A program made the translations under genes and the position numbers. From JAWWPY01 sp964412845 (GTDB lineage: Bacteria > Actinomycetota > Actinomycetes > Streptosporangiales > Streptosporangiaceae), in assembly GCA_964412845.1 (NCBI GenBank), contig CAYPQM010000009.1, positions 4,477 through 68,476 of the forward strand: DNA of 64,000 nucleotides, given 5' to 3'. Positions 35,962-44,817 of the stretch are shown in pieces (positions within the stretch are counted from its first letter, which is position 1; every line of letters starts with the position of its first letter). Under the pieces are notes generated by a model. The model was not told the DNA's origin. It did not search any database and was given only the letters and a program-made list of their open reading frames with translations.

Positions 35962-36761
35962 CGCGAGCTGTCCGGCCGCCGGACCCGCACCGTGACGGTG
36001 CCCAGCCGCCCGCCATCCCGGCCGAGTTCCTGCCCCGGCACGTCGCGCTGGTGATGGATGGCAACGGCCGCTGGGCCAAGCAGCGTGGCCTGCCGCGCAC
36101 GGAAGGCCACAAGCGGGGGGAGTACTCGCTCTTCGACGTCATCATGGGCGCGATCGAACTGGGCATTCCTTATTTGTCGGCGTACGCGTTCTCCACGGAG
36201 AACTGGCGGCGCTCGCCCGACGAGGTCCGGTTCCTGATGGGGTTCAACCGTGACGTGATCCGGCGCCGCCGCGATCAGCTGAACGAGATGGGCGTCCGGG
36301 TCCGCTGGGCGGGACGCAAGCCCCGGCTGTGGCGCAGCGTCATCCGTGAGCTAGAGGACGCAGAACGAATGACGGTCGGCAACTCCGTCCTTACCCTGCA
36401 ATTCTGCGTCAATTACGGCGGACGGGCCGAGATTGTTGATGCCGCCGCTGCGATCGCCGCCGATGTGGCGGCCGGAAAGCTCCGCGCCGACAAGGTGGAT
36501 GAGAAGGTTTTCGCCCGGTACCTGGATGAGCCAGGCATACCCGATGTGGATCTTTTCGTCCGCTCGTCGGGCGAGCAGCGCATTTCCAACTTCATGCTCT
36601 GGCAGTCGGCCTATGCCGAACTCGTATTCCTCGACACGCTATTTCCCGATTTTGACCGCCGCCATCTCTGGCACGCCTGCGAGATCTATGCGAGCCGGGA
36701 CCGCCGCTACGGCGGGGCGGAGCCGAACCTGCTGCCGCGCTTACCTGCTGCCCTGCCATAG
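35958..36761 (+). CDS. uppS: Isoprenyl (undecaprenyl/decaprenyl) diphosphate synthase
   Basis: cis-Prenyltransferase making the lipid carrier for cell-wall synthesis. 267 residues. Conserved regions are LVMDGNGRWAKQRGLPRTEGHKRG, YAFSTENWRRSPDEVRFLM, LQFCVNYGGRAEIVDA and LFVRSSGEQRISNFMLWQSAYAE, all diagnostic. The GTG at 35958 has GGGGGGAG upstream. Actinomycetes often carry two such enzymes of different chain length; the motifs do not settle the product length. It overlaps the convergent small membrane gene by 21 bp. Confidence 0.96.
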   Translation: MTRAVRPPDPHRDGAQPPAIPAEFLPRHVALVMDGNGRWAKQRGLPRTEGHKRGEYSLFDVIMGAIELGIPYLSAYAFSTENWRRSPDEVRFLMGFNRDVIRRRRDQLNEMGVRVRWAGRKPRLWRSVIRELEDAERMTVGNSVLTLQFCVNYGGRAEIVDAAAAIAADVAAGKLRADKVDEKVFARYLDEPGIPDVDLFVRSSGEQRISNFMLWQSAYAELVFLDTLFPDFDRRHLWHACEIYASRDRRYGGAEPNLLPRLPAALP

Positions 36762-37139
36762 GGCAAACGCGATCAGCAGGGCGACGATGAGCACCCGCAG
36801 CACCCGCCCCGGCGGGTTCAGCGCGGGCCAGGACAGGCTGGCCAGCCACCCGATGACCAGCGCGACCAGGCCGATCGCGACGGCACCGACCCAGCCGCGG
36901 ACGAAGGCACCCAGCACGAACAGGCCCGCGAGCACGCTTGGCGCGACCCAGCGCGGCAGTTGATGGAGAAATGTGATCGGCAGGGCGCTGGCATTCTCCA
37001 GTGACCGGCGGGCACCGGTCGAGCCTGGCGGGCGGGCTGGTGCGCCCTTCGGCTGCGACGGCCGCTGCGGGGGCCGCTGCGGCGGCCGGGCAGGCGGGCC
37101 CTGCGGCCGCGTCCGTCGCCGTGGCTGGCGCGTATTCAT
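36741..37139 (-). CDS. Small two-TM membrane protein
   Basis: 132 residues from the ATG at 37139, with GGAGGGACG eight bases upstream. The N-terminal third is Arg/Pro-rich (RRRTRPQGPPARPPQRPP). Two TM segments follow (WVAPSVLAGLFVLGAFVRGWVG-type and LRVLIVALLIAFALW), with the segment ASLSWPALNPPGRVLRV between. It resembles a family of small actinobacterial proteins found beside uppS/recO (DUF6703-like), an identification from memory of pattern only. The 3' end overlaps uppS by 21 bp. Function unknown. Confidence 0.7.
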   Translation of the reverse strand: MNTRQPRRRTRPQGPPARPPQRPPQRPSQPKGAPARPPGSTGARRSLENASALPITFLHQLPRWVAPSVLAGLFVLGAFVRGWVGAVAIGLVALVIGWLASLSWPALNPPGRVLRVLIVALLIAFALWQGSR

Positions 37140-37336
37140 CGGGCGTCCCTCCGCTGGCACGGGCTGGCAATCGGTCAACGGTTTAGCATGTCCTTGGCAA
37201 AGATACGGCCTGACAACGCATTTGCGATCCCCAACGCGCATGTCCGTTGAATCACCGGGAACGGGGCTTACCGGGGGAGACGTGAAAGCCGTAGCCGCAG
37301 CCGCGGTCATGGCGTCACGCATTCGGGGGAATGCAG

Positions 37337-38731
37337 ATGCGACGTGTAGCCACCTTCATCGTGGCCGTGGGACTTACCATCATCGGGATCGGGGGAACCG
37401 CTGTAAGCCGGCCCGGGGCCGCGCCGCCCGGAGCGGCCGGGGCGCGGCTGGCCGCGCTGCGACTGGCCGCGCAGATCAGTCACGACGCCGCGCCGGTCAA
37501 GGTGGTCCGGTTCGCTGGGTACATGATCGATGTCCCGGCGAGCTGGCCGGTTTACGACCTGGACCGGCATCCGGCCACCTGTGAGCGCTATGACCGGAAC
37601 GCCTTGTACCTGGGGCATCCCGGAGCTAACCAGGAATGCCCGGCCCGCCTCATCGGCCGGGTCGCGACGATCAGCCTTCAGGTGCCGTCCGCCACGGCTG
37701 GGCCTGCGGCCGGCCTGCCCGCCGCGGGCGGGCTCGCCGCGTTCCCCGCGGTGGGCAACCTGCCGCGGGTGGGCGGGTCGGTCGTCGCTGATTCGCAGGA
37801 CCACGAGCTGTACGCGTCGCTCCAGTCACCTGGGTTGTCCATCAGCGCCACCTACGGCGGCGCTGCCGCATCCACCATCAAGATCATCCAAAGCCTGCGC
37901 AGATCGCCGTCCGGCCGGGCGGCCAGTTCCGCTGGGACGGCCGCGGGTTCCGCTGCGGGGCCGGCCACCCCGGCAGGCGGCGGCGCCGCATCCCGGCCCG
38001 GGGCCGGCCCCGGCCGGGCCAACGCGGTCAGCGGGCATGTGACCGGGAAAGGGTTCGACGCGTGCACCGCGCCCTCGCTCACCGTGATGCAGGCCTGGCA
38101 TAAGGCCTTCTCCTACGCGGGGATCTACATCGGCGGCTCGGAGGTCGGCTGCGGGTACGGCAACCTGACGGCCGCGTGGGTCAGTGCCGTCACGTCCCTG
38201 GGCTGGGGGCTCATCCCCACCTACGTGGGGCGGCAGGCGACCTGCAACAAGCAGTTCAAGATACGGGTCATCCCGGCGCAGGCTGCCGCGGAGGGCCAGG
38301 CGGCGGCGCTGGATGCGGTACGGCACGCGGCCGCCTTCGGCATGGGCCGCCGCACGCCCATCTACTACGACATGGAGTCGTTCAACACCTCCAAGGCGGC
38401 CTGCGTGTCCCCGGTGCTCACCTTCCTGGACGCGTGGACCAGGCAGATACACGCGTCCGGGTATGTCTCCGGGGTGTACTCCAGCGCATCCACGGGGGCT
38501 GAGGCCGTGGGACTGGCCACTGTGGTGAACGGCCGCCTGATGGTCAAGCCTGACTCGCTGTGGTTCGCGTTCTGGGATGGCCAGTCCAACGTGACCGGCA
38601 CGCCCTACCTGCCCGACTGGTGGTGGCAGAGCAACAGGATCAAGCAGTACATGGGCGCGCACAATCGCAAGATCAACGGCTTCACGCTGAACATCGACGC
38701 CGACCTCGTCCGCGGGGCTGTGTTCCGGTGA
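37337..38731 (+). CDS. Secreted DUF1906 (Rv2525c-like glycoside-hydrolase-like) protein
   Basis: 464 residues from the ATG at 37337 (GGGGGA six bases upstream; the ATG at 37331 is less well spaced). A Sec-type signal peptide spans about 1-27 (RRVATFIVAVGLTIIGIGG). A middle domain of about 130 residues has no family I can name, and a Ser/Gly/Pro-rich linker follows near 195-235. The C-terminal DUF1906 domain begins GKGFDACTAPSLTVMQAWH and continues YAGIYIGGSEVGCGY, GWGLIPTYVGRQA, IYYDMESF and a WWWQ segment. The fold is a GH25-like TIM barrel; cell-wall remodelling is an inference. Confidence 0.85.
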   Translation: MRRVATFIVAVGLTIIGIGGTAVSRPGAAPPGAAGARLAALRLAAQISHDAAPVKVVRFAGYMIDVPASWPVYDLDRHPATCERYDRNALYLGHPGANQECPARLIGRVATISLQVPSATAGPAAGLPAAGGLAAFPAVGNLPRVGGSVVADSQDHELYASLQSPGLSISATYGGAAASTIKIIQSLRRSPSGRAASSAGTAAGSAAGPATPAGGGAASRPGAGPGRANAVSGHVTGKGFDACTAPSLTVMQAWHKAFSYAGIYIGGSEVGCGYGNLTAAWVSAVTSLGWGLIPTYVGRQATCNKQFKIRVIPAQAAAEGQAAALDAVRHAAAFGMGRRTPIYYDMESFNTSKAACVSPVLTFLDAWTRQIHASGYVSGVYSSASTGAEAVGLATVVNGRLMVKPDSLWFAFWDGQSNVTGTPYLPDWWWQSNRIKQYMGAHNRKINGFTLNIDADLVRGAVFR

Positions 38732-39010
38732 TGCCCCGGATATCCCGGTAAGGCCCGGTACCGCGGCCACGGCGGGCGCTGGTGTGCTCGGTCACGCGCT
38801 GTCCCGGCGCCGCGATATCCGGTCGTCGGCCCTCGCTGGCCCCGCTAAGCTAGGGGCCTGTAAGGGGTCTTTACCGACCACCAGGGCCCGTTCCGTGCAT
38901 CTTTGGCCTGCGGCGACGGCCCATCCGCGGGACATGCTTCAGGCGGCGCGATCGCAGGTGGATTGCGCGCCGCGCCAAACCCGCCGACCGCCAGCCGGAT
39001 GGAGTCTTTC

Positions 39011-40399
39011 ATGGCCCGACGTAACGACCGTTTGGACACGATTGTCAGCCTGTGCAAGCGGCGCGGCATCGTATTTCCGTCCAGCGAGATCTACGGCGGG
39101 CTCCGGGCTTCGTGGGACTACGGCCCACTTGGCGTGGAGATGAAGAACAACATCAAGCGCCAGTGGTGGAAGTCCATGGTCCAGGAGCGCGACGACATCG
39201 TCGGCCTGGATTCGAGCGTGATCCTGGCCCGTGAGGTCTGGGAGGCCAGCGGGCACGTCACCGAGTTCGTGGACCCGCTCACCGAGTGCCAGTCCTGCCA
39301 CAAGCGGTTCCGGGCCGATCACCTGACCGAGGCCTACGAGGACAAGCATGGCCACCCGCCGGCCGACGGCCTGGCGCAGATCGCCTGCCCGAACTGCGGC
39401 ACCCGGGGCGCCTTTACCGAGCCGCGGATGTTCAACGGCCTGCTGCGCACCTTCCTGGGCGCGACGGAGGACGAGTCGAGCCTGGCCTACCTGCGGCCGG
39501 AGACCGCGCAGGGCATTTTCATCAACTACCGCAATGTCCTGCAATCCTCGCGCAAGAAAGTCCCATTCGGCATCGGGCAGATCGGCAAGTCGTTCCGCAA
39601 CGAGATCACCCCGGGAAATTTCATCTTCCGCACCCGCGAGTTCGAGCAGATGGAGATGGAGTTCTTCGTCAGGCCGGGAGCGGACGAGGAAGTGCACCAG
39701 CGCTGGATCGATGAGCGGCTCGCCTGGCATGTGGATCTCGGGATCGCCGCCGAGAACCTGCGAGTGTATGAGCACCCCAAGGAGAAGCTCTCGCATTACG
39801 CCAAGCGCACCGTGGACATCGAGTACCGGTTCGACTTCCCGGGCAGCGAGTGGGGCGAGCTTGAGGGCATCGCGAACCGCACCGACTTCGACCTGACCAC
39901 GCACGGCCGCGCCTCCGGCCAGGACATGTCCTATCTCGACCCGGAGTCGGGCGAGCGGTTCGTCCCCTACGTCATCGAGCCGGCTCTCGGCGTGGACCGG
40001 ACCCTGCTGGTGCACCTGCTCGACGCGTACACCGAGGATGAGGCGCCGGACGCCAAGGGCAACATGGAAAAGCGGACCGTGCTCCGCCTCGACCAGAGGA
40101 TTGCCCCGGTCAAAGTGGCGGTGCTGCCGTTGTCCCGCAATGCGGACCTCTCGCCCAAGGCCCGCGACCTGGCCGCGCAACTGCGCAAGCGGTGGAACAC
40201 CGACTTCGACGACGCCAGCGCCATCGGCCGCCGTTACCGGCGGCAGGACGAGATCGGCACCCCGTTCTGCGTCACGGTGGACTTCGACACGCTCAACGAC
40301 CAGGCCGTGACGGTCCGGGAACGTGACTCCATGCGGCAGGACCGGATCGGTATCGATGCCATCAAGTCCTACCTCGCTGACCGTCTCGCCGGCTGCTGA
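39011..40399 (+). CDS. glyS: Glycyl-tRNA synthetase, alpha2 type
   Basis: Charges tRNA-Gly. The single-chain, dimeric class II enzyme; 462 residues. Zinc-ribbon cysteines (CQSCH and CPNCG), motif 2 (RNEITPGNFIFRTREFEQMEMEFF), motif 3-like (YVIEPALGVDRTLL) and the anticodon-binding domain (VAVLPLSRNADLSPKARDLA) are present. The ATG at 39011 has GGAG seven bases upstream; the frame open from 38903 lacks support. It precedes a 19-bp tandem repeat and the tau cassette. Confidence 0.97.
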   Translation: MARRNDRLDTIVSLCKRRGIVFPSSEIYGGLRASWDYGPLGVEMKNNIKRQWWKSMVQERDDIVGLDSSVILAREVWEASGHVTEFVDPLTECQSCHKRFRADHLTEAYEDKHGHPPADGLAQIACPNCGTRGAFTEPRMFNGLLRTFLGATEDESSLAYLRPETAQGIFINYRNVLQSSRKKVPFGIGQIGKSFRNEITPGNFIFRTREFEQMEMEFFVRPGADEEVHQRWIDERLAWHVDLGIAAENLRVYEHPKEKLSHYAKRTVDIEYRFDFPGSEWGELEGIANRTDFDLTTHGRASGQDMSYLDPESGERFVPYVIEPALGVDRTLLVHLLDAYTEDEAPDAKGNMEKRTVLRLDQRIAPVKVAVLPLSRNADLSPKARDLAAQLRKRWNTDFDDASAIGRRYRRQDEIGTPFCVTVDFDTLNDQAVTVRERDSMRQDRIGIDAIKSYLADRLAGC

Positions 40400-40410
40400 C
40401 CGCCTAGCAG

Positions 40411-40448
40411 CGCTGGCCCAGTCGACAAGCGCTGGCCCAGTCGACAAG
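40411..40448. repeat. 19-bp tandem repeat after glyS
   Basis: CGCTGGCCCAGTCGACAAG is repeated exactly at 40411-40429 and 40430-40448, directly after the glyS stop. Purpose unknown; it separates glyS from the control region of the tau cassette. Confidence 0.9.
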
Positions 40449-40477
40449 CTAGCGCAGGCGCTTCTCAAACCGAGATT

Positions 40478-40510
40478 CCTATAATCTTGATCGGAAATAT
40501 TGACAAAGCG
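40478..40510 (+). promoter_or_regulatory. Conserved promoter/operator element, copy 1 (TTGACA at 40500)
   Basis: A 33-bp AT-rich element whose copy at 44818-44850 matches 26 of 33 positions without gaps. It ends in TTGACA (40500-40505) plus AAAGCG. The ATG of the leader ORF lies 36 bases after the TTGACA start, the same distance as in copy 2 (35), so this looks like a -35 box with an upstream activator site. Confidence 0.75.
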
Positions 40511-40535
40511 TGGCGGGACTGACATCGTGGGCTCC

Positions 40536-40658
40536 ATGACGACCCACGACGGTACTGAGCGCCGCTACGTGGACCTGCTCCTCGTAGCCAGCGCGGTCTG
40601 TCCCCCCGATCCTGACGCTCCGCGTCGTCCAGTTCTGACGTTCCGCGCCGGCCGCTGA
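40536..40658 (+). CDS. Leader peptide of the tau cassette ending its conserved core in Cys
   Basis: A 40-codon ORF containing RRYVDLLLVASAVC followed by a Pro/Asp/Arg tail. Many actinomycete sulfur operons carry short leader peptides with an R-[RH]-x-V-D-L-x-x-x-x-S-A-x-C core, annotated as putative leader peptide. Its ATG is 36 bp from the TTGACA, so the message is probably leaderless. Role, by analogy: ribosome stalling at a Cys codon when cysteine is low adjusts expression of the downstream genes. The ORF ends 232 bp before tauD. Confidence 0.7.
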   Translation: MTTHDGTERRYVDLLLVASAVCPPDPDAPRRPVLTFRAGR

Positions 40659-40779
40659 CGCGCCGCATCGGTCAACTGCGACGCTCCCCGGCCGGCCCCG
40701 CACCGCATCAGGTTCCCCGACCCGAGCGCCGGGCCCGGGGCCCCGTCGGCGCGGCTTCGTGCCATCAGTTATCAGTTCG

Positions 40780-40807
40780 CTTTTTCGCCCCTGGGGGGGC
40801 GAAAAAG
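40780..40807 (+). promoter_or_regulatory. Perfect 12-bp hairpin in the tauD leader
   Basis: CTTTTTCGCCCC (40780-40791), loop TGGG, GGGGCGAAAAAG (40796-40807). The stem is perfect. There is no U-tract after it, so it is not a classical terminator; it could be an operator or an RNA stem in the untranslated leader. It lies 83 bp before the tauD ATG. Confidence 0.7.
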
Positions 40808-40890
40808 TTCACCAGTAACGACATCCGCAGACGCTGCGTGAGTAGCCGCCACGTCTGTCCTTCGCCTACCGCTTGAAGGGTTACTCAACC

Positions 40891-41820
40891 ATGACCGAAA
40901 TCATCAGCAGCGCGACCCGGATCGGCATCACCAGGCTGGCCGGCAACGTCGGCGCCGAGATCTCCGGCGTCGACACCGGCGATGTGCTCAGCGACGACGC
41001 GGTGGCCCAGGTACGCCAGGCACTGCTCGACCACAAGGTGGTCTTCCTGCGCGACCAGAGCCTCGACTACGCCCGGCAGGTGGCCTTCGCCGAGCGGCTC
41101 GGCCCGGTGACACTCGGCCATCCGACCCTGGCGTCGCCGCAGGATCAGCCGTTCCTGGAGGAGATCGACTCACGCAGGGGCGGCCGGGCCAACCACTGGC
41201 ACACGGACGTGACCTTCGTGGACCGGCCGCCGGCCTTCACCCTGCTGCACGCCGTCGTCATCCCGCCGGTCGGCGGGGACACGATCTGGGCCAACACCGT
41301 GACCGCGTACCAGAGCCTGCCGGCCGAGCTGCGCGACCTGGCCGAACGGCTGCGCATCGTGCACACCAACGACTACGACTACGCGGCCGTGTATGGCCGC
41401 GGGGAGCGCGGCGACCCCGAGCTCGCGGCCCGGCAGAAGGAGTTCACCTCGACCGTCTACGAGACCGAGCATCCCGCCGTCCGGGTGCACCCGGAGACCG
41501 GTGAGCTGTCACTGGTCCTTGGTGGCTTCGCGCGGACCGTGCTCGGGTTCTCCCCGCAGGCATCACGTGACCTCATCCGGATCCTGCAGGACTACGTCAC
41601 CCGCCCCGAGCAGACGCTGCGCTGGCGCTGGCGGGTCGGTGACCTGGCCATCTGGGACAACCGGGCCACCCAGCACTACGCGATCTTCGACTACGGCGGC
41701 GCGCACCGACGCGGCGAGCGGGTCACTGTCGCAGGCTCGCTGCCGATCGGCATCGACGGCCGGCCGAGCGTATCGCTGAAGGGTGATGCATCGGCCTACT
41801 ACGCCGGCGCGGCGGGCTAA
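40891..41820 (+). CDS. tauD: TauD-like Fe(II)/2-oxoglutarate dioxygenase, first copy
   Basis: Taurine dioxygenases hydroxylate the carbon next to sulfonate, which then falls apart to an aldehyde and sulfite; close relatives (AtsK type) cleave sulfate esters. It has 309 residues. The iron ligands His104 and Asp106 (WHTDVTF) and His262 (ATQHYAIFDY) are present, and Arg274/Arg277 in HRRGERVTVAG suit 2-oxoglutarate binding. The ATG at 40891 has GAAGGG ten bases upstream. It is the first gene of tauD-tauA-tauB-tauC. The other copy (44904-45836) is about 70 percent identical by eye; the exact sulfur substrate is unknown. Confidence 0.93.
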   Translation: MTEIISSATRIGITRLAGNVGAEISGVDTGDVLSDDAVAQVRQALLDHKVVFLRDQSLDYARQVAFAERLGPVTLGHPTLASPQDQPFLEEIDSRRGGRANHWHTDVTFVDRPPAFTLLHAVVIPPVGGDTIWANTVTAYQSLPAELRDLAERLRIVHTNDYDYAAVYGRGERGDPELAARQKEFTSTVYETEHPAVRVHPETGELSLVLGGFARTVLGFSPQASRDLIRILQDYVTRPEQTLRWRWRVGDLAIWDNRATQHYAIFDYGGAHRRGERVTVAGSLPIGIDGRPSVSLKGDASAYYAGAAG

Positions 41821-41866
41821 TCCGCCGCTGCCCGCACCCCCCGATCATCCCGACCGAAGGAAACTG

Positions 41867-42964
41867 ATGAGCACATCAGCAGACGTGACCGTGCCGGCCC
41901 GCAAGCCGGCTCCCATCTACAAGCGCAGGCGGCGGCGGATCTACGGCAGCCTCGCGATAGTGGCCGTGCTGGTCATCGCCGTGATCGTGTGGGCTGTCAC
42001 CGGCCGCGGCGGTTCCAGCGGGGCGCTGCCCGGCTTCACGATCGCCTACGGCCAGGGCACCGTGGCCAACTCCGACAGCATCATCGACAGTGACGCGACG
42101 CTGGCCAAGACGATCCCGGCCCAGCTGCACTTCGTGCCGTTCGACGCGGGCGTGACAGCGATCGCCGAGATGCGCAGTGGCAGCCTCCAGGCCATCAGCG
42201 GTGTCGGCAACCCGCCGGTGGTCGGCGCCATCGGCACCAAGACTGCGGTTACCGTTGTCATCGCGCAGAGCTTTGACGCGGACGCACTGATCGTTCCCGC
42301 GTCGGTCAGCTCGGCCGCGGGGCTGGCCGGGAAGTCGGTCGGCGTGCTGGTCGGATCATCCGAGGACTATGAGCTGCGCGGCTGGCTGGCGCTGCAGCAC
42401 CTCACCTCGTCAGTCAAGGTGGTCGGCTTTGCCAGCGAGCAGGCCGCCGCCGCCGCGTACCTGGGCGGCTCCGTCGCCGCGGCCTACGTGCAGGCGGGAC
42501 CGGAAGCCCAGCTGGTCGCGAAGGGCGGTCACCCGCTCATCGACGCCGAGCAGATCGCCAAGCTGGGCATCCCCGGCCTCAACGTGGTCGCGGTCTCGCA
42601 GAACCTGGTCAGGAGCAACCCCGCGCTGGTGCAGAAGTACGTGTGCGCCGAGGTCCAGGCGACCCGGCTGTTCACCGGCCCGCAGTCAGCCAGGTACCTG
42701 ACCCAGAGCGCCAAGGTCCAGGGTGTCCCGGGCAACCTCATCGTGTCGGCCACGAAGAACTACCCGTTCATCCCGCTCAGCCAGCAACTGCACTGGCTCG
42801 GCTCCACGGCGGGCGACACGGGCAGCCCGATCGTCAAGGCATACGTGCAGACCGGGAAGTTCCTGGTCGGGCAGGGCCGCCTGCCCTCGGCCCCATCTGC
42901 CTCGGTCGTGGCCACCCATGTCGATCCGACATTCGTCAAGAAGGCGCTGGCTGGTGACTGCTGA
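41867..42964 (+). CDS. tauA: TauA-like substrate-binding protein with N-terminal TM anchor
   Basis: Captures a sulfonate or similar anion for the ABC importer. It has 365 residues from the ATG at 41867 (GAAGGAAA upstream). A cytoplasmic, Lys/Arg-rich head of about 26 residues is followed by one TM helix (SLAIVAVLVIAVIVWAV) with no lipobox and no clear cleavage site, so the protein is probably membrane-anchored rather than a lipoprotein. The solute-binding domain resembles TauA: GSLQAISGVGNPPVV, LAGKSVGVLVGSSEDY, AAAYVQAGPEAQL, PLIDAEQIAKLGIPGLNV and SATKNYPFIPLSQQL. Its end overlaps the next gene by 11 bp. Confidence 0.88.
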   Translation: MSTSADVTVPARKPAPIYKRRRRRIYGSLAIVAVLVIAVIVWAVTGRGGSSGALPGFTIAYGQGTVANSDSIIDSDATLAKTIPAQLHFVPFDAGVTAIAEMRSGSLQAISGVGNPPVVGAIGTKTAVTVVIAQSFDADALIVPASVSSAAGLAGKSVGVLVGSSEDYELRGWLALQHLTSSVKVVGFASEQAAAAAYLGGSVAAAYVQAGPEAQLVAKGGHPLIDAEQIAKLGIPGLNVVAVSQNLVRSNPALVQKYVCAEVQATRLFTGPQSARYLTQSAKVQGVPGNLIVSATKNYPFIPLSQQLHWLGSTAGDTGSPIVKAYVQTGKFLVGQGRLPSAPSASVVATHVDPTFVKKALAGDC

Positions 42965-43766
42965 CGCGGGCACCCGGCCGGACGCGGGCCCAGCGGCCGC
43001 TCACGTGGTGCTCGAATCGGTCGGCAAGACGTTCCGCCGGTCCGGCCGGCGGACGGTGGCCCTGTCCGGGATCAACCTCCAGGTCGCCCCGGGAGAGCTC
43101 GTCTGCCTGCTCGGCCCGTCTGGGTGCGGGAAGTCGACCCTGCTGCGCATCGTGGCGGGCGCCCTGGCCAGCGACCAGGGCTCGGTACGCGTCGGGGGCC
43201 GGCCGGCCGGTGGCCCGGCCCCCGACCGGGGCATGCTGTTCCAGAGCCCGATGCTGTTCCCCTGGCTGACGACCAGGCAGAACGTCTTGTTCGGCCCGAA
43301 GGCGCAGCGGTCCGCCGGCATTCACCAGCGGGACGATCCTGAGCTGGACGCCGAGGCCGACGCGATCCTGGCGACCGTCGGGCTGGCGCAGTTCAGCGAC
43401 GCCTTCCCGCACGAACTGTCGGGCGGGATGCAGCATCGGGCGGCGTTCGCCCGGGCGATGGTCACCCGGCCCTCGCTGCTGCTCATGGACGAGCCGTTCG
43501 GCGCGCTCGACGCGATCACCCGGATCCGCATGCACGATTTCCTGCTGAGCATGTGGGAGCGCTACCGGATCACCATCATCTTCGTGACACACGACATCGA
43601 GGAGGCGGTGCTGCTCGGTGACCGGGTGGCGGTGATGGGCGGGAAGCCGCCTGGCATCCGCGAGATTCTCGATGTCCCGCTGGGCCGGCCCCGGCATGCC
43701 GCCGACGTCGACACGGAGCGGTTCCTCGCCGTCAAGCGCAGGATCCGCGCATCCCTGACCAGATGA
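42954..43766 (+). CDS. tauB: ABC transporter ATPase, TauB/SsuB type
   Basis: Energises uptake. 270 residues with Walker A GPSGCGKS (54-61), Q-loop GMLFQSPMLFPWLT, signature LSGGMQHR (155-162), Walker B LLLMDEPFGALD and the H-loop IIFVTHDIEEAVLLGD. The GMLFQ-PMLFPWL and FGALDAITR patterns are those of nitrate/sulfonate/taurine importers. It starts at a GTG inside the end of tauA, so translation is coupled. The N-terminal 18 residues are Pro/Ala-rich. Confidence 0.92.
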   Translation: MTADAGTRPDAGPAAAHVVLESVGKTFRRSGRRTVALSGINLQVAPGELVCLLGPSGCGKSTLLRIVAGALASDQGSVRVGGRPAGGPAPDRGMLFQSPMLFPWLTTRQNVLFGPKAQRSAGIHQRDDPELDAEADAILATVGLAQFSDAFPHELSGGMQHRAAFARAMVTRPSLLLMDEPFGALDAITRIRMHDFLLSMWERYRITIIFVTHDIEEAVLLGDRVAVMGGKPPGIREILDVPLGRPRHAADVDTERFLAVKRRIRASLTR

Positions 43767-43819
43767 GCCCGCACCGGGCCGCTGCGCGTGTGCCTGGCGG
43801 AACCGCTAAGGAGTAACCG

Positions 43820-44725
43820 ATGTCAGGCTGGCATTCCGCGCCGCTCAGCGGCACCGCCGTGATCGAGGAAGGCGCCCAGGCGAGCCTGGGCGCGGCCGAC
43901 CACGGCCCGCTCGACGAGCGCGCCGACCTGCTGGCGCACCGGCGGGCCCGGCGGCGGGCCCGCACCCGGCGGGTGGTGACCGGCCTGGGCGGGCTCGTCG
44001 CCCTGGTGCTGCTATGGCAGGTAGCCGCCATGATCCTCAGCGATCAGGTGGCGCTGCCCTCGGTCATCCAGACCGGGTCGCAGTTCGCGCACTACCTGAC
44101 CCGGCCCTACCCAGCGCAGGGCAAGCCGCTCTGGTTCGACCTGTACATCAGCCTGCGCCGGATCCTGTTCGGGTTCGTCATCGGCGTCGCGATCGGCGTG
44201 GCCGCCGGAGCCGCGATGTCAGCCAGCCGGGTGATCCGGCACCTGGTCGATCCCGTCATCGAGGTCATCCGGCCACTGCCGCCGCTCGCCTTCATTCCGC
44301 TGTTCATCGTCTGGCTGGGCATCGGCGAACTGCCCAAGGAGGTCCTGATCATTGTCGGGGTCATCCCGGTGATGGCCATCACCACCGTCGCCGCGCTCGA
44401 CGAGGTCCCCGAAGACCTGCGGCTGTGCGCGAGGACTCTCGGCGCGACCCGCGGGTACACCTTGGCGCACGTGCAGATCCGCTCGGCGCTGCCAGGGATC
44501 CTGACCGGCATGCGGATCGCCATGGCCGGGGCCTGGAGCAGCATCGTCGCGGTCGAGTTGCTCGCGGCGACCAGCGGGCTCGGATTCCTGATCATGCAGG
44601 CGGGCGACTACCTGGACACCGCGCTCGTTTTCGCCGGGATCATCACGATCGCCCTCGCGGGCCTGGTCCTTGACGGCTGCCTGCGCGGCCTGCTCATCGT
44701 GGCTGACCCGAGCAGGCGCGGATAG
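43820..44725 (+). CDS. tauC: ABC transporter permease, TauC/SsuC type
   Basis: 301 residues. A cytoplasmic head of about 55 residues carries an Arg-rich stretch (HRRARRRARTRRV). About six TM helices follow. The EAA-loop region reads AARTLGATRGYTLAHVQIRSALPGILTGMRIAM-like (here CARTLGATRGYTL and VQIRSALPGI), characteristic of the BPD_transp_1 domain of sulfonate importers. ATG 43820 has AAGGAG six bases upstream. It closes the tauABC transporter and is followed by the second tauD under its own promoter. Confidence 0.92.
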   Translation: MSGWHSAPLSGTAVIEEGAQASLGAADHGPLDERADLLAHRRARRRARTRRVVTGLGGLVALVLLWQVAAMILSDQVALPSVIQTGSQFAHYLTRPYPAQGKPLWFDLYISLRRILFGFVIGVAIGVAAGAAMSASRVIRHLVDPVIEVIRPLPPLAFIPLFIVWLGIGELPKEVLIIVGVIPVMAITTVAALDEVPEDLRLCARTLGATRGYTLAHVQIRSALPGILTGMRIAMAGAWSSIVAVELLAATSGLGFLIMQAGDYLDTALVFAGIITIALAGLVLDGCLRGLLIVADPSRRG

Positions 44726-44817
44726 CTCGCATGCGGCCCAACTTTGCCGACCCAGGTCACCCTGGCCTGCGGGACCGGGGCCAGGCCCGCTGGGCCAGTT
44801 CGGTCAAACCTGCTAAA

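Noticed and set aside
40500..40890. Possible riboswitch in the tau leader
   Set aside because: No SAM, cobalamin or other known riboswitch core could be recognised; a leader peptide and hairpin fit better.
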